From assembly GCF_011753055.1 (NCBI RefSeq), contig NZ_VWWJ01000010.1, positions 1 to 64,000 of the forward strand: a stretch of DNA of 64,000 bases, written 5' to 3'. Under the pieces are notes generated by a model, which searched no databases, was not told the origin of the DNA, and worked only from the letters and a program-made list of their open reading frames with translations. The position numbers were made by a program, and so were the translations under genes. The DNA is from Burkholderia sp. Ax-1719. Its GTDB lineage: Bacteria > Pseudomonadota > Gammaproteobacteria > Burkholderiales > Burkholderiaceae. Below, one piece after another: positions 33,305-41,291 of the stretch (the first letter of the stretch is position 1; each line of letters opens with the position of its first letter).

Positions 33305-34471
33305 TTAGAAGCGGTGACGCAGACCAACCGTTGCAGCGACCTGGTTTTGCGAGGTCGACGGCGACAGCGTGTTGATCATAGCAACGTTCGCACGGCCATT
33401 GCCGAACGAGCCCGATGCGTGCTGGTAGATGCCTTCGACGTACACGTCGGTGCGCTTCGACAGCGAGTAGTCAGCTTGCAGCGAAGCCGTTTGCCACTTC
33501 GGATCCGTCGAACCAGCCGAGCTCTTCAGCTTGCCGTCCGTGAACGTGTACGATGCGTCCAGGCTCAGGGCCGGGGTCAGTGCGTAGCGGCCGTTCAGCT
33601 CGAAGTTGTCGAGGTGCAGGTTCGTGCCGGTCGGGATCGTGAAGTTCGTTGCCGAACCGTTTTGCGAGCCAGCCAGCAGGTTTTCGTATTGCGTGTGGGT
33701 CCACACGAAGCCGACCGTTGCCGGGCCGTACGTGTAGTTCACGCCTGCGCCCATCGTGCGCTGCGTTTGTGCCGTCAGGTTGAAGTTGTTGCTGTTGCCT
33801 GCGTTCACTGCGCCGCTCGACGAGTTCGACTGGCCAACCGACGTGTTCATTTGCAGGTACGAAGCAGCGGCGTTCAGCGGGCCGTTGTTGTACGAAGCGC
33901 CAACGCTCCATGCGCGGTTGTTCGAGAACTGGCCAGCGTCATTGCTGAAGCCGTACAGGCCGCCGAACTTGAAGCCAGCGTAGTTGACGCTCGTGTACTT
34001 GACCGAGTTCTTGATCGAGAACGAGTGGTCGAGGTTGTCGTTGTCGAACGGGTGAGCCGACAGGTTGTTGCCGTAGCCAGCGCCTGCTTCCGACAGCGGC
34101 GACAGGAAGTCAACCATCGAGTCGTACTGGCGGCCGAGCGTCAGCGTACCGAAACGGTCGCTTTGCAGACCGACGAACGCCTGGCGGTTGAACATCGTGT
34201 TGCTTTCCGACTGCTTGCCGTTGTTCAGGTTGAAGCCGTTTTCCAACGTGAAGATGGCATGCAGACCGCCGCCCAGGTCTTCGCTGCCCTTCAGGCCGAA
34301 GTACGTGTCGGACACGGCGCCGCTGCCCTGGTTCCATGCTGCGTGGCCGCCTGCGTTGTTCGCGTAGACGATACCCGCATCCAGCGAACCGTACAGCGTG
34401 ACGCTGCTTTGTGCGTGAGCCGAAACTGCGAACGCGCTCAGGACGCCCGCGATGATCAGAGTGTTCTTCAT
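33305..34471 (-). CDS. Outer-membrane porin, OmpC-like
   Basis: Second porin of the same family, 388 residues. The signal peptide ends AHA after about 20 residues, and the mature start QSSVTLYGSLDAGIVYANN, the LKGSEDLGGGLHAIFTLENG segment, RQAFVGLQSDRFGTLTLGRQYD and the loop AHPFDNDNLDH match the other porin closely. The C-terminus ends in Phe (GLRHRF). Codon use is strongly biased and the leader is long, as expected for a highly expressed porin. Its start ATG is preceded by TTAGGAAAG. It is monocistronic and transcribed leftwards. Differences in the surface loops from the first porin suggest different expression or permeability rather than redundancy, which is inference. Confidence 0.93.
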   Translation of the reverse strand: MKNTLIIAGVLSAFAVSAHAQSSVTLYGSLDAGIVYANNAGGHAAWNQGSGAVSDTYFGLKGSEDLGGGLHAIFTLENGFNLNNGKQSESNTMFNRQAFVGLQSDRFGTLTLGRQYDSMVDFLSPLSEAGAGYGNNLSAHPFDNDNLDHSFSIKNSVKYTSVNYAGFKFGGLYGFSNDAGQFSNNRAWSVGASYNNGPLNAAASYLQMNTSVGQSNSSSGAVNAGNSNNFNLTAQTQRTMGAGVNYTYGPATVGFVWTHTQYENLLAGSQNGSATNFTIPTGTNLHLDNFELNGRYALTPALSLDASYTFTDGKLKSSAGSTDPKWQTASLQADYSLSKRTDVYVEGIYQHASGSFGNGRANVAMINTLSPSTSQNQVAATVGLRHRF

Positions 34472-35050
34472 GACTTTCCTAAATTAGCTTGCTTTGACTT
34501 GCAGACCGCAATGAAATGAATCCGGGTATTGGACCCATCCCGCAATCTCCGGCGAAGTTTAAGTGCCACAGACGTAGAAACGGATCATTTACGTGGTGGA
34601 ACAGATATTTGCGAAATATGGAAATATCAGGTTTTTGGCGCTTAAAACCTTGTCTCAAAAGGGAAAAATCGCGCTGACACCGTCATCTGGCTGTCACACA
34701 CGTGTGGCAATCACGCGACGCCACAGTCCAGTTAGAGAACTTGATTATTGTCAAAAGAAGCTCAATTAGGACTCAACCCCCATGCTAATATTCCGCCGTC
34801 TGAGGTAACTCCGGAACAGTTGCCAAGGACTAATGGGGTGGCCGAGTCTGCGGTCACCCCATTTTTATTGGTGCGACACAATGTCTCGCAATCATCCCGA
34901 AAGAGTCCCGAAAGCCTGCAGATGAGAAAAAGCCGGCGCACCGATAATCGGCGCGCCGGCTCAGGGAAAATCCGCCAGCTAATTTACAACTCGTAACGCG
35001 TGATTACAGTGCGTTAATCAGCGTCATTAAGCCGACGCTAATACTGGTGA
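34472..35050. other. Long A/T-richer intergenic region
   Basis: A 579-base region between the porin start and the end of the exporter gene. The first 270 bases are the A/T-rich porin leader and promoter area. The middle holds an isolated terminator hairpin (34832-34868), treated separately as a possible small RNA end. The last 180 bases lie beyond the exporter stop. Reading frames here look random. Confidence 0.5.
34787..34868 (+). ncRNA. Candidate small RNA ending in an orphan terminator
   Basis: The hairpin AATGGGGTG-CACCCCATT at 34832-34863 has a GTGGCC/GGTCAC inner stem with one mismatch, followed by TTTTT. It is a textbook intrinsic terminator on the plus strand, yet no gene precedes it on that strand. 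An extended -10-like TGCTAATAT at 34787-34795 would place a start near 34801, giving an RNA of about 65-70 nt. The -35 region is poor. The region does not code convincingly for protein. I mark it as a candidate only. Confidence 0.4.
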
Positions 35051-36604
35051 TTAATGCGCACCAGCCGCACTTGAAGCATCGGCAGCGCTGCGCGATGGCC
35101 TTGTAATCCAGATCAGCGGAATGATGGCAATAAAGATGATCGCCGAGATATAGAAGATATCGTTCAGGCCCATCACCGCCGCCTGTGAATCCACCGAGGT
35201 ATTGAAGAGCGCATAGGCCGAATCGCCGCTCAGATGGAGCGCGCCGTGCATCGCCTCCATCTGCTGCGTGAACACCGGGTTGGTGGGGCTCGCCTGCTCC
35301 GTGAGCCGCACGTGATGCAGGATCGTGCGGTCGTTGAACGCGTTGCCAATCAGCGAAGTGCCCACCGCGCCGCAGAACGTCCGCGCGAAGTTCGACAAGC
35401 CGGCGGCGGCCGGAATCTTTTCGGGCGGCAGACCCGAAAGAATGATCGAGGTGAGCGGCACGAAGAACATCGCCATCGGAATGCCTTGCAGCAGTGTGGG
35501 CAGCACGATGTCCCAGTGCGAAACGTCGGTATAGAACTGCGTGCGCATCATGAAGACCGCGGCGAAGCCGATAAAGGCAACCGTGGCGATATAGCGCGGG
35601 TCGCTACGCGGCAGCAGGCGACCGATGATGGGCGTAAGCAGCACCGCGAACACGCCCAGCGGCGCGGTTGCCAGCCCCGAATCCACCGCGCGATAACCCA
35701 GATACCCTTGCATCCACTGCGGCAGCAGCACCAGCGTGCCGAAGAACATGCCATACGCGACCGAAATCGAAATCGTGCCGCCCGCGAAATTGCGCTGCGT
35801 AAACAGGCGAATATCGACCACGGGGTTTTCCGCGGTGAGCTCCCACACGATAAAGAACGCGAAGCCGACCAGCGCAACCAGGCCAAGCGCCACGATCAGC
35901 GGCGAATCGAACCACGCGAGATCCTTGCCCTTGTCGAGCATGATCTGCAATGAGGCCACCCAGACGACAAGCAGGAACAGGCCCACGCCGTCGATCGGCA
36001 GGCGGCGCGTGGCGGATTCGCGTTCGCGATAGATGGCCCACGTGACCGCTGCGGCGAACAGGCCCACGGGAATGTTGATATAGAAGATCCACGACCAGTT
36101 GTAGTCGTATGTGATCCAGCCGCCCAGCGACGGCCCGGCAATCGGGCCGACCAGCGCCGTCATCGACCAGAGCGCGAGCGCCGTCGACGACTTCTGTTTG
36201 GGCCACGAGCCAAGTAGCAACGCCTGCGAAAGCGGTGCCAGCGGGCCAGCCACGACGCCTTGCAGAATACGCGCGCCCAGCAGCGTAGGCAGATTCGGCG
36301 CGATGCCGCACAGCCACGAGGCGAGCACGAACAGCAGGATCGAGCTGACGAACAGCTTCACGGTGCCAAAGCGCTGCGTGAGCCAGCCGGTGAGCGGAAT
36401 GGAAACGGCATTGGCCGCCGCGAAGATGGTGATGACCCACGTGCCTTCGTCGACGGACACGCCAAGGTCGCCCGAGATGGTCGGAATCGCGACATTGGCG
36501 ATCGACGAATCGAGCACGTTCATGAACATCGCCAGCGACACGGCGACAGTGCCGATGGCGAGCTTGGCGCCGCTGAGCGGCGCGAGGGATTGCGGTGCGG
36601 ACAT
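35051..36604 (-). CDS. DHA2-family drug/H+ antiporter, EmrB/QacA type
   Basis: Inner-membrane exporter of 517 residues with fourteen predicted helices. Helix 1 holds the family motif LDSSIANVAIPTISGDLG, and the loop after helix 2 begins GWLTQRFGTVKLF. Helix 5 has the antiporter motif region GPIAGPSLGGWI, and the long loop after helix 13 contains the extended HHVRLTEQASPTNPVF stretch seen in EmrB. EmrB normally pairs with the membrane-fusion protein EmrA and an outer-membrane channel, neither of which is beside it here. Its partner must be encoded elsewhere, or it works alone. The gene is monocistronic. Substrates are unknown. Confidence 0.9.
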   Translation of the reverse strand: MSAPQSLAPLSGAKLAIGTVAVSLAMFMNVLDSSIANVAIPTISGDLGVSVDEGTWVITIFAAANAVSIPLTGWLTQRFGTVKLFVSSILLFVLASWLCGIAPNLPTLLGARILQGVVAGPLAPLSQALLLGSWPKQKSSTALALWSMTALVGPIAGPSLGGWITYDYNWSWIFYINIPVGLFAAAVTWAIYRERESATRRLPIDGVGLFLLVVWVASLQIMLDKGKDLAWFDSPLIVALGLVALVGFAFFIVWELTAENPVVDIRLFTQRNFAGGTISISVAYGMFFGTLVLLPQWMQGYLGYRAVDSGLATAPLGVFAVLLTPIIGRLLPRSDPRYIATVAFIGFAAVFMMRTQFYTDVSHWDIVLPTLLQGIPMAMFFVPLTSIILSGLPPEKIPAAAGLSNFARTFCGAVGTSLIGNAFNDRTILHHVRLTEQASPTNPVFTQQMEAMHGALHLSGDSAYALFNTSVDSQAAVMGLNDIFYISAIIFIAIIPLIWITRPSRSAADASSAAGAH

Positions 36605-36809
36605 GGATTACGCGTGTGATGGACAAGGGCCGGCGGCGTGGCGCGGGCCACCCGGGAGCCTGACAGAGCCAGGCGTTCCGATCAATGTCCAAACACGCAT
36701 CAATCACTGACAGCTGCGGCAACAATGCGCGGCCATGGCCACGCCTTACACAACTCCAGCGCCAATTAATCAGTCATCCATATTATCCGCACCAGAATCG
36801 GCTAGCGCA

Positions 36810-37736
36810 TCAGTCGCCCTTGAAATGCACCGTGCGTTTGGCGCGCTCATCCACCGTAAGCGAAAACACGTCCGGGCGCGCGTAGTGGCCCACCACGTCG
36901 AAGTCGTAACGGGCGCGCACCAGTTCGTCGGTATCGATCTGCGCGCTCACGAGGCCGGTCTCACCGTGCAGCGGCCCCGCGAGAATATCGCCGAGCGGCC
37001 CGACGATCACGCTGCCGCCGTTGATGAGCGCACGGGCGGGATCCCAGCCCGGCACGTCGATGCCGAGCGCAGCGGGCGAAGGCTGCACCTGGCACGCGCT
37101 CACGACGAAGCAACGCCCTTCATGCGCGATATGGCGCATCGAGCACTGCCAGACTTCGCGTTCGTCGACGGTCGGCGCGCACCAGATTTGCACGCCTTTC
37201 GCGTACATCGCCGTGCGCAGCAGCGGCATATGGTTCTCCCAGCAGATCGCCGCGCCCGCGACGCCCGCGCCGGTCTGCACCACCGGCAGCGTCGAGCCAT
37301 CGCCCTGCCCCCAGATCAGGCGTTCGGTGCCGGTGGGCATGAGCTTGCGATGCTTCGCCACCAGCCCTTCGCGCGGATCGAAGAACAACGCCGTACAAAA
37401 CAGCGAGCTGCCCGCACGCTCGATCACGCCGATCACGATCGACGCCTCGCAGCGTGCGGACAATGCGGCCAGCGCCTCGGTTTCCGGGCCCGGCACGTCG
37501 ATGGCGTTCTCGTAGTAACGGGCGAAGGTTTCGCGTCCCTCGGGCAGACGGTAGCCCAGACGCGTGCCGAAGATTTCGCCCTTCGGATAGCCGCCCAGCA
37601 ACGCCTCGGGCATGACGACGAGCGCGGCGCCCGACGCGCGGATATCCGCCTCGAACGAGAGAATATGGTCCAGCGTGGCGGCCTTGCCTTGCGGCAGCGA
37701 GCCAATCTGCAAAGCGGTGACAGTCGATTTCGGCAT
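36810..37736 (-). CDS. Nitrilase
   Basis: Carbon-nitrogen hydrolase of 308 residues. The catalytic triad is visible: Glu44 in MPEALLGGYP, Lys131 in HRKLMPTGTER, and Cys165 in AAICWENHMPLLR. The last motif, with CWENHMPLLR after the Cys, is characteristic of true nitrilases acting on aliphatic or arylacetonitriles to give carboxylic acids plus ammonia, rather than amidases. It ends soon after a VGHYARPDVFSLTVDE segment common to the group. Start ATG follows ACGGAGAACC. A LysR gene is divergent from it with about 100 bases between, the usual pairing of nitrilase and regulator. Confidence 0.9.
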   Translation of the reverse strand: MPKSTVTALQIGSLPQGKAATLDHILSFEADIRASGAALVVMPEALLGGYPKGEIFGTRLGYRLPEGRETFARYYENAIDVPGPETEALAALSARCEASIVIGVIERAGSSLFCTALFFDPREGLVAKHRKLMPTGTERLIWGQGDGSTLPVVQTGAGVAGAAICWENHMPLLRTAMYAKGVQIWCAPTVDEREVWQCSMRHIAHEGRCFVVSACQVQPSPAALGIDVPGWDPARALINGGSVIVGPLGDILAGPLHGETGLVSAQIDTDELVRARYDFDVVGHYARPDVFSLTVDERAKRTVHFKGD

Positions 37737-37834
37737 ACAGGTTCTCCGTGATCCTTGGTTTTCCGCGTAACGTGGCGAATCCGTATCATGACGGGGTCAA
37801 AACCTCGCGCCCACGCGCGCCGCCACTTTCTGCT

Positions 37835-38779
37835 ATGCATGCCCGTGATATCTCCGGCGTCGATCTGAATCTGCTGAAGATCTTCGAAGCCCTGTTCGAA
37901 GAAGGCGGCGCGAGCCGCGCCGCGATCCGGCTGGATATGACGCAGTCGGCCGTGAGCGCCGCGCTCAAGCGTCTGCGCGTGCTCTACGACGACCGCCTGT
38001 TCACGCCAACCGGGCGCGGCCTGGCGCCAACGGCCCGCGCACGCGAACTCAAGCCCGTCGTCACCGAGGCGCTCGACCGCGTGCGCCAGAGCCTAGCAAT
38101 CGCCTCGCCGCATCCGGCCAGCTTTCACGGGCGCGCGGTCGCCATCGGCCTCTCGGACGATTTCGAGCTGGCGCTGGGCCAGCCCATCATCGCGCAGGTC
38201 GCGCGGCATGCGCCGGGGCTGCGCGTGATCTTTCGGCAGACTTACAGCCAGATCGTGAGCGACAGCCTCGCCAGTCAGGACATCGATCTGGCGATCGCAG
38301 CGGGCGGCTTTGGCGCGCGCGGGCTCAGCCATCAATCGCTCGGTCAGGGCGACTACGCCTGTCTCGTCGATGCGGCGACGCTGCCGCGTGCGGGCAATCG
38401 CGAGGGCAACAGCGCACTCCTGCTCGAAGATTTCGTGGCGCGGGGACATATTCTGGTGTCGTCGGGCGGCGTGGTCGGTATCGTTGACGAAGCGCTTGCC
38501 GCACAGGGCCTCAAGCGCACGGTGATTGCGTCGACCACCCACTTCGCCGCGCTGCCGCATCTGCTCAAGGGCACCCAGGCCGTCGCCACGATTCCGCGCC
38601 ACGCCGCCAGCGCGATTGCCGCGCTCACCGGCCTGCGCCTGGTCGAATGTCCGCTCGCGCTGCCCGGTTATCCGATCGAGCTGGGCTGGCGCGCCAATGC
38701 GCTGCGCGACGCCGCCGTGGCCCGGGTGCGCGACGCCATCGATGCCTGCTCTCATTTGCTGGGCGCGCCGCGCGCCTGA
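37835..38779 (+). CDS. LysR-type regulator, divergent from the nitrilase gene
   Basis: DNA-binding regulator of 314 residues from the ATG of MHARDISGVDLN. It belongs to the NodD/PcpR-like LysR branch, recognised by the start VDLNLLKIFEALFEEGG, the helix-turn-helix SRAAIRLDMTQSAVSAALKRLR, and DDRLFTPTGRGLAPT. The effector domain starts near GRAVAIGLSDDFE. The frame extends 29 codons upstream over the divergent promoter and is not used. Probable target is the nitrilase gene; probable signal is a nitrile or its acid. Both are inferred from the divergent arrangement. Confidence 0.87.
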   Translation: MHARDISGVDLNLLKIFEALFEEGGASRAAIRLDMTQSAVSAALKRLRVLYDDRLFTPTGRGLAPTARARELKPVVTEALDRVRQSLAIASPHPASFHGRAVAIGLSDDFELALGQPIIAQVARHAPGLRVIFRQTYSQIVSDSLASQDIDLAIAAGGFGARGLSHQSLGQGDYACLVDAATLPRAGNREGNSALLLEDFVARGHILVSSGGVVGIVDEALAAQGLKRTVIASTTHFAALPHLLKGTQAVATIPRHAASAIAALTGLRLVECPLALPGYPIELGWRANALRDAAVARVRDAIDACSHLLGAPRA

Positions 38780-38895
38780 AAAATATTTCACCGGAGCGCG
38801 ACGGATTTCCCCCGCCCCGCCCGTTCAAGGATGACAAGGGCGCGCGGACTGCCACAGCCGCGCCGTGCGCCCGTCACCAACAACGGGAGGGTTTC

Positions 38896-39204
38896 ATGTC
38901 TCGCACAACGCTTCAGGGATTGCGGTCGCTGCTCGTCGTCGCCACGCTGGCGCTCGCAGGCGGCAGCGCCATCGCTCAGACCGTCATCATTGCGCCGAAC
39001 GCGCCGCCGCCGCCGCGCGTCGAAACCGTGCCGCCGCCACGCAACGGCTACGCCTGGGACCCGGGCCACTGGCGCTGGGACCATGGCGGCTATGTGTGGG
39101 CGCCTGGCCACTGGCAGCCGGTACGCATGGGCCACCGCTGGATTCCCGGCCACTGGATCGAGCACGGCCCGAACTGGCGCTGGGTGCCGGGCCATTGGGC
39201 CTGA
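38896..39204 (+). CDS. YXWGXW/WXXGXW-repeat secreted protein
   Basis: Secreted protein of 102 residues. A signal peptide covers about 1-28 (LLVVATLALAGGSAIAQ). A Pro-rich linker follows, then four to five copies of a PGHW repeat (DPGHWRW, APGHWQP, IPGHWIE, VPGHWA). These resemble the BcpO-like WXXGXW proteins, which are common in Burkholderia envelopes and have no known reaction. The ATG follows GGAGGGTTTC. It opens an island with an ECF sigma factor and a similar lipoprotein at the far end, so the two repeat proteins bracket the sigma operon. Confidence 0.8.
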   Translation: MSRTTLQGLRSLLVVATLALAGGSAIAQTVIIAPNAPPPPRVETVPPPRNGYAWDPGHWRWDHGGYVWAPGHWQPVRMGHRWIPGHWIEHGPNWRWVPGHWA

Positions 39205-39226
39205 TCTGGCTGATAAGGCGGCAATC

Positions 39227-39331
39227 ATGAAGACATTGCTTATCATCGCGCTGGCTGCGGCAGTCCTCACGGGCTGCATCGTCGAACCTGCGCGCCCTGC
39301 GTATTACCGGCCCGCGGTCGTCGTATATTGA
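39227..39331 (+). CDS. Very small lipoprotein
   Basis: A 34-residue lipoprotein: signal helix, lipobox LTGC, then CIVEPARPAYYRP and a hydrophobic tail. The segment after the Cys (VEPARP) is nearly identical to the start of the mature WXXGXW lipoprotein at 44055, so this may be a reduced paralogue that has lost its repeat region. Its stop overlaps the TTG start of the sigma factor gene, which argues for a real, translated and coupled gene. The ribosome site is weak (AAGGCGGCAATC). Function unknown. Confidence 0.6.
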   Translation: MKTLLIIALAAAVLTGCIVEPARPAYYRPAVVVY

Positions 39332-40110
39332 ACGCCAGCGAACCGGCCGACGCCGCCGCCACGGCGGCGCGGCCCGAACCGGCGCACGCCCTGGGAGGGC
39401 ACGACGATGAGACCCGCACGGCTGCGGCCGCGCCGCAACCGCCCTGTCAGGACCGCGCCTTGAACGACGGTCGGGAAGACGAGTCCGCGCGCGGGCACGC
39501 GTCGAACACGGCGCGTGCACCCGAAATCGACGCCAAAGCCGACGCCAGAGCGGACCCCGACGCGCACCTGATCGCCCGCGTTGGCGCGCGCGACGCGGGC
39601 GCGGTGCGTTCGCTCGTCCTGAACAAGCTGCCGCGCCTGCTCGCGCTCGCAACGCGCATGCTGGGCGACCGCATGGAAGCGGAGGACGTGGCCCAGGAGG
39701 CGTTCATGCGTATCTGGAAACAGGCGCCGCACTGGCGCACCGGCGAGGCGAAATTCGACACGTGGCTGCATCGCGTTGCGCTCAATCTCTGCTATGACCG
39801 ACTGCGCGGTCATCGCGAGACGCTCGCGCCCGATGCGCGCGCCTTGAGCGAGGAGCCCGATCCCGCCGCGCGCCCCGACGAGCGCTTCGAATCCCGGTCG
39901 CGCGATGCACGCGTGCGCGACGCACTGGCCGCGTTGCCGGTACGCCAACGCGAAGCCCTCGTGCTCACTTATTATCAGGAGCTTTCGAACGCCGAGGCGG
40001 CCGCGCTGATGGACATCACGGTCGATGCGCTCGAAAGCTTGCTGGCGCGCGCCCGGCGCACCCTGCGCGCACAACTGGCCGGCGAAGGGCCCGCCAAGGA
40101 TCGAGCATGA
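39328..40110 (+). CDS. ECF RNA polymerase sigma factor
   Basis: Extracytoplasmic-function sigma factor, 260 residues if it starts at the TTG overlapping the small lipoprotein stop. An in-frame TTG at 39460 (LNDGRED) would give 216 residues and fits the usual ECF length better. The first 75 residues are low-complexity Ala/Pro/Asp-rich. Region 2 shows LATRMLGDRMEAEDVAQEAFMRIWKQ, with the promoter-melting WLHRVALNLCYDRLR next. Region 4 has ALAALPVRQREALVLTYYQELSNAEAAALM and DALESLLARARRTLR. Its stop overlaps the next gene by 4 bases (ATGA), so sigma factor and the putative anti-sigma protein are made together. Confidence 0.9.
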   Translation: MNASEPADAAATAARPEPAHALGGHDDETRTAAAAPQPPCQDRALNDGREDESARGHASNTARAPEIDAKADARADPDAHLIARVGARDAGAVRSLVLNKLPRLLALATRMLGDRMEAEDVAQEAFMRIWKQAPHWRTGEAKFDTWLHRVALNLCYDRLRGHRETLAPDARALSEEPDPAARPDERFESRSRDARVRDALAALPVRQREALVLTYYQELSNAEAAALMDITVDALESLLARARRTLRAQLAGEGPAKDRA

Positions 40111-40604
40111 CACCCGAACGATTCCACACACTCGTCGAAGCCTATGGCGCCGATCCGCGCCGCTGGCCGCAGCACGAGCGCGCCGACGCGCTCGCCTGGG
40201 CACGCGCGCATCGCGCACAGGCCGACACCGTGCTCGAAGCCGCGCTGGAACTGGACGCGTGGCTCGCGCGCGATATGGTTGCGCCGCCCTCGCGCGCGCT
40301 CGTCGAACGGATCGTCGACAGCGCACCCGTGGCCGTGCCAGTGCAAGCCAACGCAGACCGCACGCGCCGCCGACGCTTCTGGTGGTCGGGCGCGGCCTTC
40401 GCGGGTGTCGGACTGGCGGGCGCGTTGGCGGGCGCTTTAGCCATGTCGATCATGCTGACGGGCAATACGTTGACGACAGGTTACGGAGCAAGACCGGACG
40501 CACAACAGGACGCGCTGCATGAAGTGCTGCACGATGCCACGCACGAGAGCAGCTATTTAGGTACGAGTTTCGGCGGTTCGAGCGCCGATTGGGGTGATGA
40601 ATGA
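40107..40604 (+). CDS. Single-pass membrane protein, putative anti-sigma factor
   Basis: Protein of 165 residues. The N-terminal 85 residues are cytoplasmic and helical (FHTLVEAYGADPRRWPQHERADAL resembles the start of many sigma-partner proteins). One membrane helix lies at about 93-115 (AAFAGVGLAGALAGALAMSIML), and about 50 periplasmic residues with several His and Asp follow. It has no zinc-binding HXXXCXXC motif, so it is not a classical ZAS anti-sigma factor. Its overlap with the sigma gene, and with the Spy-like gene downstream, makes an anti-sigma role the best guess, though nothing in the sequence proves it. Confidence 0.65.
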   Translation: MTPERFHTLVEAYGADPRRWPQHERADALAWARAHRAQADTVLEAALELDAWLARDMVAPPSRALVERIVDSAPVAVPVQANADRTRRRRFWWSGAAFAGVGLAGALAGALAMSIMLTGNTLTTGYGARPDAQQDALHEVLHDATHESSYLGTSFGGSSADWGDE

Positions 40605-41128
40605 ACGCACGCTCGTTGAAGGTGCTGATTGCAGGATCGGTCCTGCTCAATGTATTTCTGCTCGGCGGGATTGCGGGCGGCGCGTGGCGCTGGTTCGCCG
40701 CGCACGATGTCACGCAGGCGCAGACGCTCAAGGAAAGCCAGCAAGTGCAGCCGGCCCAGCGCGCGGCGCTGCGCTTCGCCACCGACTATCTCTCGCCCGA
40801 GCGGCAGCAGCAATTTGTCGATGCCTTGAAGGCCGCGCGCCGCGAGGGCCGCGACGACGCGCGCGCCGCCCGCGACGACCGCCGTCAGGTGCTCGATCTG
40901 CTCGCCGCGCCGAACTTCGACCGCGCCGCGCTCGATGCGGCGCTCGCGCACACGCGTGAATCCGATATTGCGTTGCGCACCCGGGTGGAAAGCGGAGTGG
41001 CCGATTACGCCGCCACGCTTACGCCCGAGGAACGCGTGAAGTTCGTCGAAGGCTTGCAGCGCAGCGGGCAATGGCGTCTGCCGCCGCCAAAGCGCAAGGC
41101 CGATGCATCGGCCAGCTCGGCGCAGTAA
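40601..41128 (+). CDS. Spy/CpxP-like periplasmic protein, membrane-anchored
   Basis: Protein of 175 residues of the heavy-metal-sensor/Spy-like group (Metal_resist family). An N-terminal helix (about 8-30) anchors it or is a signal peptide, and a four-helix periplasmic part follows with FATDYLSPERQQQFVDALKAAR and SGVADYAATLTPEERVKFVEGL. This double LTPEER-type motif echoes the LTXXQ signature of CpxP and Spy, which act as chaperones or as negative regulators of envelope stress systems. It overlaps the previous gene by 4 bases. It may sense unfolded protein or metal for the sigma/anti-sigma pair encoded before it. Confidence 0.8.
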   Translation: MNARSLKVLIAGSVLLNVFLLGGIAGGAWRWFAAHDVTQAQTLKESQQVQPAQRAALRFATDYLSPERQQQFVDALKAARREGRDDARAARDDRRQVLDLLAAPNFDRAALDAALAHTRESDIALRTRVESGVADYAATLTPEERVKFVEGLQRSGQWRLPPPKRKADASASSAQ

Positions 41129-41291
41129 TCACGTGCAATGAGCGCATGCAGTAAGCGCATGCAGTAAGCGAACGCAATAAAAAAATTGGCAGGACAGCGA
41201 CGGATTCGCGCGGGAGTCCGCGTTTAAAGGAAGGACGAGGACAGCACATAGCGCCTCGAACGCCCTTCACCCGACCTGACAAGGACCGCGC

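Noticed and set aside
34748..34996. An 82-codon frame in the porin-exporter gap
   Set aside because: It has no ribosome site, crosses an intrinsic terminator and has a random-looking composition.
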